Assembly (NCBI GenBank): GCA_024280815.1 | Contig: JAJRPL010000450.1 | Coordinates: forward strand, 1-9,962 | Length of the DNA stretch: 9,962 bases | Source: Bacteroidota bacterium | GTDB taxonomy: Bacteria; Bacteroidota; Bacteroidia; Flavobacteriales; Flavobacteriaceae | Direction of reading: 5' to 3' | Shown: one piece after another, positions 4,436 through 9,962 of the stretch | How the letters are laid out: every line of letters starts with the position of its first letter | Position numbering within the stretch: position 1 is the stretch's first letter | The notes under the pieces: generated by a model | What the model saw: only the letters and a program-made list of their open reading frames with translations | What the model was told of the DNA's origin: nothing | Database searches by the model: none | Translations under genes and position numbers: made by a program

Positions 4436-5323
4436 TTAACAACATTTGGATTGTGGTTCACAACAAGAATCTGACTCAGCTTCTGACTTTTCTTGCTTTG
4501 GTTTTTCTTGAGAACCTCCTGGTTTTTCAGCATAAACGGTGATACTAAAAATTCCGGTTTCGCCAGCTACAAAATCTTTTATTTCAGACGCTGTTAAATA
4601 CTTGCTTAAAATATCTTCTGGTATAGAAATGGTTTTTTCTTTTTGAAGTGATACATTCTCAAAACCAGCCTTTTCAATTTGATTTAAATAATCTTTTTTC
4701 TGAATAGCCCCTGCCACACAACCTGCATACATTTCTGCATCTTGACGTAAAGCATCTGGTAAATCTCCAACCAGTACAATGTCAGAAATACTAAAATGAC
4801 CACCAGGTTTTAAAACTCTAAAAATCTCGTTAATTACTTTTGCTTTATTTGGTACTAAATTCAATACACAATTACTAACAATTACATCTGCTACATTGTC
4901 GCTTACTGGCATATTGTCAATATCACCTTCACGAAATTCTACATTGTTATATCCTAGTTTTTCTGCATTAATTCTTGCTTTACGTATCATTTCAGGTGTA
5001 AAATCAATACCAATTACTTTTCCAGTTGTTCCGGTTTCATGTCTTGCCACAAAACAATCATTTCCAGCACCAGAACCTAAGTCTATAACGGTGTCTCCAG
5101 CTTGTATTTTGGCAAACTGTGTAGGCAAACCACAACCCAAGCCTAAATCGGCATCTTCAACATAGCCTTCGGTTTCTGAATAGTCATCCATCATTATATT
5201 ATACACTTTATTTGAAGGTGTTGTGGCACCGCAGCAAGACGATGCATTCACCGCTTTATCTTGTTCAGCAATTTTTGCATAACGATTTTTTACTACATCT
5301 TTTAAATCTTGTTCTGTTTTCAT
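4436..5323 (-). CDS. arsM: Arsenite S-adenosylmethionine methyltransferase
   Basis: 295 aa. Methylates As(III) stepwise using SAM, giving di- and trimethyl products in the cytoplasm. SAM motif I is DLGSGAGND (81-89), followed by the acidic turn IGIDFTPEM (105-112) and motif III-like LKPGGHFSISDI (171-182). The conserved arsenic-binding cysteines are present: Cys64 in LGLGCGLP, Cys152 in SNCVLNLV and Cys202 in YAGCVAGA, matching Cys72, Cys174 and Cys224 of CmArsM. There are extra Cys pairs at 30-31 (SSCCG), 287-288 and 294-295 (CCEPQSKCC). Length and order fit the family. It follows arsR by 90 bp, an interval holding a palindromic repeat, and is cotranscribed with it. The 4391-4421 repeat follows its stop. 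ATG at 5321-5323 precedes the usual N-terminal helix. Confidence 0.95.
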   Translation of the reverse strand: MKTEQDLKDVVKNRYAKIAEQDKAVNASSCCGATTPSNKVYNIMMDDYSETEGYVEDADLGLGCGLPTQFAKIQAGDTVIDLGSGAGNDCFVARHETGTTGKVIGIDFTPEMIRKARINAEKLGYNNVEFREGDIDNMPVSDNVADVIVSNCVLNLVPNKAKVINEIFRVLKPGGHFSISDIVLVGDLPDALRQDAEMYAGCVAGAIQKKDYLNQIEKAGFENVSLQKEKTISIPEDILSKYLTASEIKDFVAGETGIFSITVYAEKPGGSQEKPKQEKSEAESDSCCEPQSKCC

Positions 5324-5375
5324 TTTAGTCTGTTTTTTTATATTTATTATTAATTTTTTATACGATCTAAGCTTC

Positions 5376-5405
5376 CTCCCTTTGGGAGTCCCTAGACTTC
5401 GGGAG
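5376..5405. repeat. Palindromic repeat between arsR and arsM
   Basis: CTCCC (5376-5380) pairs with GGGAG at 5384-5388 or alternatively with GGGAG at 5401-5405. The reverse complement of 5389-5403 matches 343-357 in the flavoprotein-arsC gap at 14 of 15 bases (CCCGAAGTCT, then C or A, then GGGA). It is therefore a dispersed repeat rather than a private terminator. In the arsR-arsM transcript it could partly attenuate or protect the mRNA. Confidence 0.55.
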
Positions 5406-5413
5406 AGGTGGAA

Positions 5414-5746
5414 TTAACAACAAGAAAAATTCTTAAAATCTTCTTGAAATAAGGTTGAAAATAACGCTTTTGCCTTTTCCCAATTTTTTTGATTGATACA
5501 GTACCTTATTTTTGGCGGGTTTACTTCACCATCAATCAAACCAGCCTCTTTTAATTCTTTTAAATGCTGTGATATGGTAGATTGTGCCAAAGGCAATACA
5601 TCTACCAAGTCACCAGTATAACAACAACTCTGATTGCTTAAATGTTTTAAAATAATCAATCGTGTTGGATGCCCTAAGGCTTTAGAAAATTTTGCTAAAA
5701 CTTCAGTCTCTTCTGTAAAACCTATTTGTTGTGTTGTATTTCTCAT
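5414..5746 (-). CDS. arsR: ArsR-family arsenic-responsive repressor
   Basis: 110 aa, winged-helix ArsR/SmtB repressor that leaves DNA when As(III) binds. ALGHPTRLIILKHL (23-36) is the usual family opening. LVDVLPLAQSTISQHLKELK (47-66) is the recognition helix-turn-helix, and KIRYCIN (79-85) is the wing. Candidate As(III) ligands are Cys41-Cys42 (NQSCCYTGDL) before the recognition helix, Cys83 in the wing, and the C-terminal Cys109-Cys110. ATG at 5746 is preferred over the in-frame TTG at 5758 because that TTG is part of the -7 promoter box, so the transcript would begin only a few bases before ATG. First gene of the ars operon, divergent from alkB. Confidence 0.93.
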   Translation of the reverse strand: MRNTTQQIGFTEETEVLAKFSKALGHPTRLIILKHLSNQSCCYTGDLVDVLPLAQSTISQHLKELKEAGLIDGEVNPPKIRYCINQKNWEKAKALFSTLFQEDFKNFSCC

Positions 5747-5750
5747 TGTC

Positions 5751-5785
5751 AATCGCAAATATACGATTAATATTTAAACTCACAA
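5751..5785 (-). promoter_or_regulatory. arsR promoter with overlapping operator candidate
   Basis: On the minus strand TTG (5785-5783), a 19-bp gap and TATATTTG (5763-5756) match the Bacteroidota promoter consensus in both boxes. The -7 box is flanked exactly by the inverted repeat AATCG (5751-5755) / CGATT (5764-5768). A second inverted repeat, AAATAT (5757-5762) / ATATTT (5770-5775), overlaps it. These are good candidates for the ArsR binding site. The start point would be about 4 bp before the arsR ATG, so the mRNA is nearly leaderless. Confidence 0.7.
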
Positions 5786-5794
5786 CTATTTTAG

Positions 5795-5802
5795 TACTTT
5801 TG
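5795..5802 (+). promoter_or_regulatory. -7 box of the alkB-like gene
   Basis: TACTTTTG is an exact TAnnTTTG, ending 18 bp before the alkB ATG. The -33 region has only TTT at the right spacing (5773-5775). It overlaps the arsR promoter region back to back, so ArsR bound there might also affect this gene. Confidence 0.5.
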
Positions 5803-5820
5803 CTTGTAAATTAATTTAAA

Positions 5821-6450
5821 ATGCTTCTTTTTGACAACCTTATCGATAAAAATAAAAACCTTTTACCAAAAGATGGCGAGGTACATTATTACGGCAGGTT
5901 GTTGTTAACTGAACAGGCTACTCATTATTATAAAAAGTTATTAGACAGCATTGACTGGAAAAACGATGTAGCCATTATTTTTGGAAAACGTATAGAAACC
6001 AAACGTAAAGTAGCTTGGTATGCTGAGAAACCGTTTGAGTATACCTATTCAAAAAACACTAAAATTGCATTGCCATGGACAAAAGAACTTTTAGAATTAA
6101 AAAAAGTGGTAGAGCAAGAAACAGGTGAAACCTTTAATTCGTGTTTGTTAAACCTTTATCATAATGGCAATGAAGGGATGGCTTGGCATAGTGATGGTGA
6201 AAAAGATTTAAAAAAAGATGGAGCAATAGCATCCTTAAGTTTTGGTGCAGAACGAAAGTTCGCCTTTAAAAATAAAGAAACCAAAGAAACGGTAGCTTTA
6301 AATTTGGAACACGGTAGCTTATTAGTTATGAAAGGGAAAACCCAAACTTATTGGTTACATAGATTACCTCCAACAAAAAAAGTGCAGTTACCACGTATAA
6401 ATTTAACGTTTAGAACTATTGAACCCCATAGAGGGATGAACATCCTCTAA
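5821..6450 (+). CDS. alkB: AlkB-type Fe(II)/2-oxoglutarate dioxygenase (alkylation damage repair)
   Basis: 209 aa. Oxidatively removes methyl groups from bases such as 1-methyladenine and 3-methylcytosine, using Fe(II), 2-oxoglutarate and O2. The iron ligands are visible: the HxD motif His123 and Asp125 in MAWHSDGE, and distal His180 in YWLHRLPP. The 2-oxoglutarate/Asp-contacting RxNxTxR motif is R192-INLTF-R198. NLYHNGNEGM before HxD and SLSFGAERKF (138-147) are typical of the ALKBH2/3-like bacterial group. The length is normal. The gene is single, divergent from arsR and convergent with the 78-aa gene. It may be ordinary housekeeping repair at the edge of the ars locus. Confidence 0.93.
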   Translation: MLLFDNLIDKNKNLLPKDGEVHYYGRLLLTEQATHYYKKLLDSIDWKNDVAIIFGKRIETKRKVAWYAEKPFEYTYSKNTKIALPWTKELLELKKVVEQETGETFNSCLLNLYHNGNEGMAWHSDGEKDLKKDGAIASLSFGAERKFAFKNKETKETVALNLEHGSLLVMKGKTQTYWLHRLPPTKKVQLPRINLTFRTIEPHRGMNIL

Positions 6451-6479
6451 AAGATATTTACGCTAAACTTGTCAAGGGT

Positions 6480-6716
6480 CTACTTAGCCACTTCTGCCCT
6501 GTGTGGCTTCAGTGCATCTCTATAGGTAATCATGTCTTTTTCATTAACTGTAATAAAGGCAATGCTATACATTTCAGAAATTTGTTGACTCGAAACTTCA
6601 TGATTGACTAAGTTTTCCTTTTCTGAAAATTCTCTTAAATGTACACAATGGTGTTTGGCAATCTCTATGGCTTCTGGCCCACGAAAATCCCAAATTAATT
6701 TTATTTTTCTGTTCAT
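6480..6716 (-). CDS. Small conserved-looking hypothetical protein with an HHCxH cluster
   Basis: 78 aa, not recognised as a named family. The sequence opens strand-like (MNRKIKLIWDFRGPEA), followed by a helix with AKHHCVHLREF (20-30), a linker, ISEMYSIAFITVNEKDMITY (46-65) and a basic His-containing end. His22, His23, Cys24 and His26 are close together and could bind a metal. There is no signal peptide or membrane segment, so it is probably cytoplasmic. The codon pattern and the globular amphipathic pattern suggest a real gene. It converges on alkB with 29 bp between the stops and diverges from the EamA gene. I cannot assign a function. Confidence 0.65.
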   Translation of the reverse strand: MNRKIKLIWDFRGPEAIEIAKHHCVHLREFSEKENLVNHEVSSQQISEMYSIAFITVNEKDMITYRDALKPHRAEVAK

Positions 6717-6756
6717 ACCTCTATTTTGGGCATTGTATTAATACCTTATTGTTTCG

Positions 6757-6785
6757 TTTGCTAAAGTAAGAATAATATACATTCG
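6757..6785 (+). promoter_or_regulatory. Weak promoter candidate for the EamA transporter
   Basis: TTTG (6757-6760), 17 bp, then TACATTCG (6778-6785) resembles TTTG-N19-TAnnTTTG, with one mismatch in the -7 box and short spacing. It ends 4 bp before the ATG, so if real it would give an essentially leaderless transcript. Confidence 0.3.
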
Positions 6786-6789
6786 CTTC

Positions 6790-7701
6790 ATGAATTTATC
6801 AACACTAAAAAATTCGGGAGTAGTCATTGGTATTATTGGTATTGTAATGTTTTCCGCCAAAGCCATTATGGTAAAATTAGCCTATCAATACGAGGTTAGC
6901 TCTTTACACTTGTTGTTATTTAGAATGTTATTTGCCTTGCCTTTTTACTTGGTAATTGCCAAAATTAACAAACCGCTACATCCTGATAAAATCAACAAAA
7001 AAGATTATGTATGGATTATCTTTTTTGGGTTTATTGGTTATTATTTAGCCAGTTATTTTGATTTTTTAGGCTTGCAATTTATCAAAGCAGGTTTAGAGCG
7101 TATTATTTTGTTTGTGTATCCAACATTAGTCATTATTATTGGAAAAATATTCCTAAAAAATAAAATTTCATCAACTCAAATTATAGCTATAGTAATCACT
7201 TATTTGGGTGTTGTAATTACCTTTTGGGGCGAATTACAGTACAATGGAGATGATGTGCTTTTAGGTGGCTTACTCATATTTTTAAGTGCCTTAACTTATG
7301 CTTCGTATTTGGTAGGTAGCGGATGGTTAATACCTAAATTTGGAGTTAAAATTTTCACTTCATACGCTATGTTGGTTTCAACAGTATGCGTAATTATTCA
7401 TTATTTGATAACAGATAGAACCTCAATTATTGACTACCCGTACCAAGTGTATGTATTGGGTTTTTTAATGGCAGTATTTTCAACCGTTATCCCTTCATTT
7501 TTAGTATCATTAGCCATTAAGAAATTAGGAGCTTCAAATTTTTCAATTATAGGCAGTATTGGTCCGATATCAACTATTATTTTGGCTTATTTCTTTTTAA
7601 ATGAACGACTTACTTTTATGCAATTATTGGGTACATTAATTGTAATTGTTGGTATTGTGGTGGTGTCTAAAAGTAAGCATAAAAAAGTTATCGCTGAATA
7701 G
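6790..7701 (+). CDS. EamA/DMT-superfamily inner-membrane transporter
   Basis: 303 aa with about ten hydrophobic segments in two repeated five-helix halves (about 13-145 and 157-293), the EamA architecture of drug/metabolite transporters. The first half carries FSAKAIMVKLAY near helix 1 and the LLFRMLFALPFYL helix. The second half ends with STIILAYFFLNERLT then LGTLIVIVGIVVVSKS, the family signature (L.E.lt..q..G..lI..Gv). A short cytoplasmic Lys/His tail follows. The substrate cannot be told from sequence; family members export amino acids, metabolites or drugs. Length and start are normal. The downstream ICMT-like gene begins 27 bp after its stop but has its own -7 box. It is not obviously linked to arsenic or mercury. 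Confidence 0.9.
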   Translation: MNLSTLKNSGVVIGIIGIVMFSAKAIMVKLAYQYEVSSLHLLLFRMLFALPFYLVIAKINKPLHPDKINKKDYVWIIFFGFIGYYLASYFDFLGLQFIKAGLERIILFVYPTLVIIIGKIFLKNKISSTQIIAIVITYLGVVITFWGELQYNGDDVLLGGLLIFLSALTYASYLVGSGWLIPKFGVKIFTSYAMLVSTVCVIIHYLITDRTSIIDYPYQVYVLGFLMAVFSTVIPSFLVSLAIKKLGASNFSIIGSIGPISTIILAYFFLNERLTFMQLLGTLIVIVGIVVVSKSKHKKVIAE

Positions 7702-7702
7702 T

Positions 7703-7710
7703 TATATTTG
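7703..7710 (+). promoter_or_regulatory. -7 box of the ICMT-like gene
   Basis: TATATTTG is an exact TAnnTTTG directly after the EamA stop codon and 18 bp before the ATG at 7729. The -33 position would lie inside the EamA coding end, where no TTG is evident. Its presence argues against the TTG start at 7708, which is part of this box. Confidence 0.5.
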
Positions 7711-7728
7711 CATATTATCAAACTGTAT

Positions 7729-8163
7729 ATGTCAAAAAAATCATTACTACTCGTTAGTATCCAATTCTCTAGCTTTGCATTTTTCGGATTAAGCGGAGGG
7801 CTTTTTGCAAAAGGCATACCATTACTTATTCAAGTTGTTGGTTTGGCTTTAGGTTTATGGGGAATAGTAGCTATGAAAATAGGAAATTTTAATGTTCAGC
7901 CCGAAGTAAAACAAACCGCTGTTTTTGTGACTAAAGGACCTTATAAAATCATTAGAAACCCTATGTATAGTGGATTGATACTCTTTTTTGGTGTTTCTGT
8001 AGCGTATAACTTTAGTTTGTTGCGTCTTGGTGTATTTTTAACTTTGATTACCGTTTTACTCCTTAAAATTTTTATGGAAGAGGACTTTTTAGCTCAAAAA
8101 TTTGACAAGAATTATGCTAGTTATAAAGAAAAGACGTTTCGGTTAATTCCTTATATTTTTTAA
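7729..8163 (+). CDS. Membrane methyltransferase of the isoprenylcysteine carboxyl methyltransferase (ICMT/PEMT-like) family
   Basis: 144 aa, four hydrophobic stretches (about 5-28, 31-50, 82-98, 100-116). The SAM-binding signature GPYKIIRNPMYSG is at 70-82, and the closing pattern MEEDFLAQKF...YASYKEKTFRLIP is at 116-141. Both are typical of the small bacterial ICMT/NnrU-like group. Bacterial members mostly have unknown substrates, so none is assigned. ATG at 7729 is preferred to the in-frame TTG at 7708, which belongs to a promoter box. The gene is followed by the mer promoter/operator region, so it is the last gene before the mercury operon. The family call is good; the function is open. 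Confidence 0.85.
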   Translation: MSKKSLLLVSIQFSSFAFFGLSGGLFAKGIPLLIQVVGLALGLWGIVAMKIGNFNVQPEVKQTAVFVTKGPYKIIRNPMYSGLILFFGVSVAYNFSLLRLGVFLTLITVLLLKIFMEEDFLAQKFDKNYASYKEKTFRLIPYIF

Positions 8164-8198
8164 AGGACTTTACTTTTCCATAAAAACAATAAATTTTA

Positions 8199-8240
8199 TA
8201 TTTAAGTAGTTGCTTAAATAAGATAATAGTGATATATTTG
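8199..8240 (+). promoter_or_regulatory. mer operon promoter with ArsR-type operator
   Basis: TTG (8210-8212), 20 bp and TATATTTG (8233-8240) form a good Bacteroidota promoter. Over the -33 box lies a perfect inverted repeat, TATTTAAG (8199-8206) / CTTAAATA (8213-8220), with a 6-nt centre. This has the size and place of an ArsR/SmtB operator. Transcription should start almost at the ATG at 8245, giving a leaderless regulator mRNA. Autoregulation by the 8245 gene product is the natural inference. Confidence 0.75.
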
Positions 8241-8244
8241 TGTT

Positions 8245-8619
8245 ATGGAAAAATACCAATGTATTAGAACTGAGGCTAACAGCGAACAATTATTTGATTG
8301 TAAACAAACAATAACTGAGTTTGAACACTCATTTGATTTGCTCTCTAATGCCTTAAGTTTGGCAGGAAATACAGTTCGTTTAAAGATTTTATTTTTATTA
8401 TTCAAAGAAAATGAACTTTGTGTTTGTGACTTAAGTGATATTTTAGAGATGAATATTTCTGCTATTTCTCAACATTTGAGAAAACTAAAAGATAGAAATA
8501 TTATTAAACCCAATAGAAAAGCACAAACCATATTATATGCTTTATCACCAGAATATAACACTATTTTCTTACCTTTTTTTGAACTTATAGAAGACAATAC
8601 AATATTAAAAGCGGTATAA
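8245..8619 (+). CDS. ArsR/SmtB-family metal-sensing repressor of the mer operon
   Basis: 124 aa winged-helix repressor. The alpha-3 metal-binding box ELCVCDL (57-63) gives Cys59 and Cys61, as in ArsR/CadC/SmtB-type sensors. ISAISQHLRKLKDRNIIKPN (71-90) is the recognition helix and turn, and QTILYAL (94-100) the wing. The extended N-terminus carries Cys6 and Cys19, which could complete a CadC-like alpha-3N thiolate site. It is the first gene of the operon and its stop is 1 bp before the MerTP ATG, so translation is coupled. The neighbours make Hg(II) the likely inducer. It takes the place of MerR, which belongs to another family. Cd, Pb or Zn sensing is not excluded by sequence. Confidence 0.88.
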   Translation: MEKYQCIRTEANSEQLFDCKQTITEFEHSFDLLSNALSLAGNTVRLKILFLLFKENELCVCDLSDILEMNISAISQHLRKLKDRNIIKPNRKAQTILYALSPEYNTIFLPFFELIEDNTILKAV

Positions 8620-8620
8620 A

Positions 8621-9217
8621 ATGAAAACCACTAAATTTATTGGAGCTGGTTTATTAACTGCCATAGCATCATCGCTTTGTTGCATTACTCCTGTACTTGC
8701 ATTAATCTCTGGTACCACGGGTGTTGCCTCTACATTTTCTTGGCTTGAACCCTATAGACCTTATTTAATCGTGTTTACCATAACAGTTTTGGGATTTGCT
8801 TGGTATCAAAAATTAAAACCTAAAAAGGATATAAATTGTAATTGTGATTCAGCAAAAAAACCTTCTTTCTTTCAATCAAAATTATTACTTGCTATGGTTA
8901 CTGTTTTTGCTTTTACGATGACCGTTTTTCCATACTTTTCAAGTGTTTTTTATCCAAAAAATAATGCAAAGATTGTCATAGTAGATGACAAACAACTTCA
9001 AAACGCAAGCTTTAGCGTAAAAGGAATGACATGCACGTCTTGCGAACGAAACATCAGTCAGGCTATTCATCAACTGGATGGAATAGTAAGTGTAAGCTCT
9101 TCTTATGAAAGTGAGAGGGTTGAAGTTGAATATGACAAGGCTAAAACGACCCCTAAAAAAATAGAAAAAGCCATAACCAAAACGGGATATACAGTAACTA
9201 AAACTACTCAAAAATGA
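8621..9217 (+). CDS. merTP: MerT-MerP fusion, mercuric ion transporter
   Basis: 198 aa. Residues 1-110 are MerT-like: helix 1 contains the vicinal Cys20-Cys21 (SSLCCITPV), which take over Hg(II) within the membrane. Helix 2 is about 46-62. The cytoplasmic loop bears Cys73 and Cys75 (INCNCD), which pass Hg(II) to the next acceptor. Helix 3 is 88-110. Residues 128-195 are a heavy-metal-associated (HMA) domain with GMTCTSCE, Cys138 and Cys141, ending GYTV. With three helices the HMA part would face the periplasm, like free MerP. Such MerTP fusions are known in Bacteroidota. It is coupled to the upstream regulator (1-bp gap) and overlaps the next gene by ATGA. Confidence 0.93.
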   Translation: MKTTKFIGAGLLTAIASSLCCITPVLALISGTTGVASTFSWLEPYRPYLIVFTITVLGFAWYQKLKPKKDINCNCDSAKKPSFFQSKLLLAMVTVFAFTMTVFPYFSSVFYPKNNAKIVIVDDKQLQNASFSVKGMTCTSCERNISQAIHQLDGIVSVSSSYESERVEVEYDKAKTTPKKIEKAITKTGYTVTKTTQK

Positions 9218-9438
9218 ACATCTTATTAAAATCTATCATTACTTGTCCTAAATGCGGATATAAAAAAGAAGAAGAAATGCCAACAGATGCTTGTCAGTTT
9301 TTCTACGAATGTGAACAATGTAAAAGCATTTTAAAACCAAATCAAGGCGATTGTTGTGTGTATTGTTCTTTTGGTAGTGTTGCTTGTCCGCCCATTCAAG
9401 AAGACAAAGGTTGTAGTAATTCTGATTGTTGTACTTAA
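9214..9438 (+). CDS. Small Cys-rich mer-operon protein (GDCCVYCSFG family)
   Basis: 74 aa with 12 cysteines. The N-terminal half has a zinc-ribbon-like pair of knuckles, CPKC (11-14) and CEQC (33-36). It is followed by GDCCVYCSFGSVACPPIQ (45-62) and a terminal CSNSDCC. I recall the GDCC.YCS.G..PCPP(I)Q pattern as a conserved small protein found in mer and related metal operons of many bacteria, without an established role. A cytoplasmic thiol carrier for Hg(II) is one reasonable guess. There is no signal peptide or membrane segment. The start overlaps the merTP stop by 4 bp (ATGA), which fixes the ATG. Confidence 0.85.
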   Translation: MNILLKSIITCPKCGYKKEEEMPTDACQFFYECEQCKSILKPNQGDCCVYCSFGSVACPPIQEDKGCSNSDCCT

Positions 9439-9442
9439 AAAA

Positions 9443-9757
9443 ATGAAAAAAATAGTAGTAATCTTTTTAATAAGTGGGTTATTTATCAATACCTCTTGTA
9501 ATTTAACAGAGCAAAAAACCACCAAAGAAATTATCATAAAAAAATCTGACATTATCAATAAAACAGTCAGAGTTAAAGGAATGACCTGTGTAGGATGCGA
9601 AGTTACTTTAGAAGAAAATATTGCTAAAATTGAAGGTGTGGTGAGTGTAAAAGCATCGCATACTAACGAGGAAGCTAGTATTTCATATGATTCAACAAAA
9701 ACAACAATCAAAGCCATTCGCAATACCATAAAAGAAGCTGGATATCAAGCAAAATAA
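9443..9757 (+). CDS. MerP-like periplasmic lipoprotein with HMA domain
   Basis: 104 aa. The N-terminus MKKIVVIFLISGLFINTSCN is an export signal ending in a lipobox-like TSC, so Cys19 is probably lipidated (position -3 is Asn, which is atypical). Residues 40-104 are an HMA domain: RVKGMTCVGCE with Cys49 and Cys52, then GVVSVKASHTNEEASISYD and the ending IKEAGYQAK. It would bind Hg(II) or Cu(I) outside the inner membrane and pass it to MerTP or another acceptor. The domain is a clear paralogue of the one in MerTP. ATG at 9443 is chosen because it starts the signal peptide and lies 4 bp after the preceding stop; the frame extends upstream only as shadow sequence. Confidence 0.87.
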   Translation: MKKIVVIFLISGLFINTSCNLTEQKTTKEIIIKKSDIINKTVRVKGMTCVGCEVTLEENIAKIEGVVSVKASHTNEEASISYDSTKTTIKAIRNTIKEAGYQAK

Positions 9758-9764
9758 CTAAACC

Positions 9765-9962
9765 ATGGGGCTATTTTTTAATTTCGGTGAACAAATAGAA
9801 AGATATAGCTTTAAAGTAATCAATGAAAGAGATGCACGTGCAAGTGCAGGTATCATGTTTTTATTGGGCATATTAAGCCTTTTTTCAGTTTACCTTTATA
9901 GAACCATATTCTGGGCAGAACTCTTCTCTATTACCTTTATTATCGAGTTTATAATTAGAACT
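9765..9962 (+). CDS. DUF4395-like membrane protein, 5' part
   Basis: The first 66 codons are visible; the gene runs off the window. The start FNFGEQIERYSFKVINERDA followed by RASAGIMFLLGILS, with a hydrophobic helix (about 29-46) and a second (52-64), resembles the N-terminus of DUF4395 membrane proteins ((V)N(E).(V)RA.AG...). Function unknown; members often sit beside redox or metal-handling genes. It begins 7 bp after the MerP-like stop, so it belongs to the mer operon. The call rests on a partial sequence. Confidence 0.65.
   Translation, partial: MGLFFNFGEQIERYSFKVINERDARASAGIMFLLGILSLFSVYLYRTIFWAELFSITFIIEFIIRT

Noticed and set aside
4896..5165. 89-aa plus-strand ORF inside arsM
   Set aside because: Antisense shadow of a well-conserved arsM coding region.
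5747..5758. TTG start adding four residues to ArsR
   Set aside because: The TTG is part of the -7 promoter box, and transcription would start after it.
7708..7728. TTG start adding seven residues to the ICMT-like protein
   Set aside because: It is part of the TATATTTG box; the ATG at 7729 gives the normal family N-terminus.
8939..9211. 90-aa minus-strand ORF inside merTP, and similar ones at 7587-7817, 8214-8405 and 9331-9729
   Set aside because: Antisense shadows of well-supported genes.
9356..9442. Upstream extension of the MerP-like lipoprotein frame
   Set aside because: It overlaps the Cys-rich gene out of frame and would bury the signal peptide that starts at 9443.
1..9962. tRNA or rRNA genes and insertion sequences
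   Set aside because: No cloverleaf or rRNA-like sequence and no transposase coding region were recognised.

Overview
The window looks like an accessory, metal-resistance region of a chromosome or plasmid from Flavobacteriia or a close relative in Bacteroidota. The DNA is AT-rich. Promoters fit the Bacteroidota pattern (TTG, about 19-20 bp, TAnnTTTG), several genes have almost no leader, and Shine-Dalgarno sequences are weak or absent. Assignments come from reading the sequence and from recalled family sequences; no search was run.

Layout. (1) 1-314: C-terminal end of an HI0933/YhiN-type flavoprotein (+), whose tail is encoded by an intergenic palindrome. Two larger inverted-repeat units (332-509) follow and lie between convergent genes. 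(2) 513-5746, minus strand: an arsenic operon, arsR (5414-5746), arsM (4436-5323) and a thioredoxin-type arsC (513-929). It is interrupted between arsM and arsC by about 3.3 kb of foreign-looking DNA. (3) 1095-4390: the interrupting island. On the minus strand it holds two small secreted proteins (3789-4154 and 3111-3704) and a type II restriction-modification pair closely matching M.HhaI/R.HinP1I (predicted target GCGC; 1182-2931). Two related palindromes (about 1095-1176 and 3714-3783) sit just downstream of cargo genes. They share their outer arms but differ in their loops, like integron attC sites. (4) At 993-1094 two identical 36-bp repeats enclose a 30-bp spacer, which is CRISPR geometry. 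A third, end-degenerate copy lies at 4391-4421 on the arsM side of the island.

(5) 5821-8163: an AlkB-type dioxygenase divergent from arsR, a 78-aa hypothetical gene (minus), an EamA/DMT permease and an ICMT-like membrane methyltransferase. (6) 8199-9962: a mercury operon (+) under an ArsR/SmtB-type regulator with an 8-bp inverted-repeat operator over its promoter. It encodes a MerT-MerP fusion, a small Cys-rich protein, a MerP-like lipoprotein and the start of a DUF4395-like membrane protein. Mercuric reductase is not in the window and, if present, should lie downstream.

How the genes work together. ArsC would reduce arsenate to arsenite, ArsM would methylate arsenite, and ArsR would control both. 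No arsenite efflux pump is visible. The mer genes would bind Hg(II) outside the membrane and carry it inward. The restriction-modification pair is a self-contained defence or addiction module. By eye, the whole window has no GCGC site. The strongest candidate for something undescribed is the integrase-less, attC-like cassette island placed at CRISPR-like repeats inside an arsenic operon.
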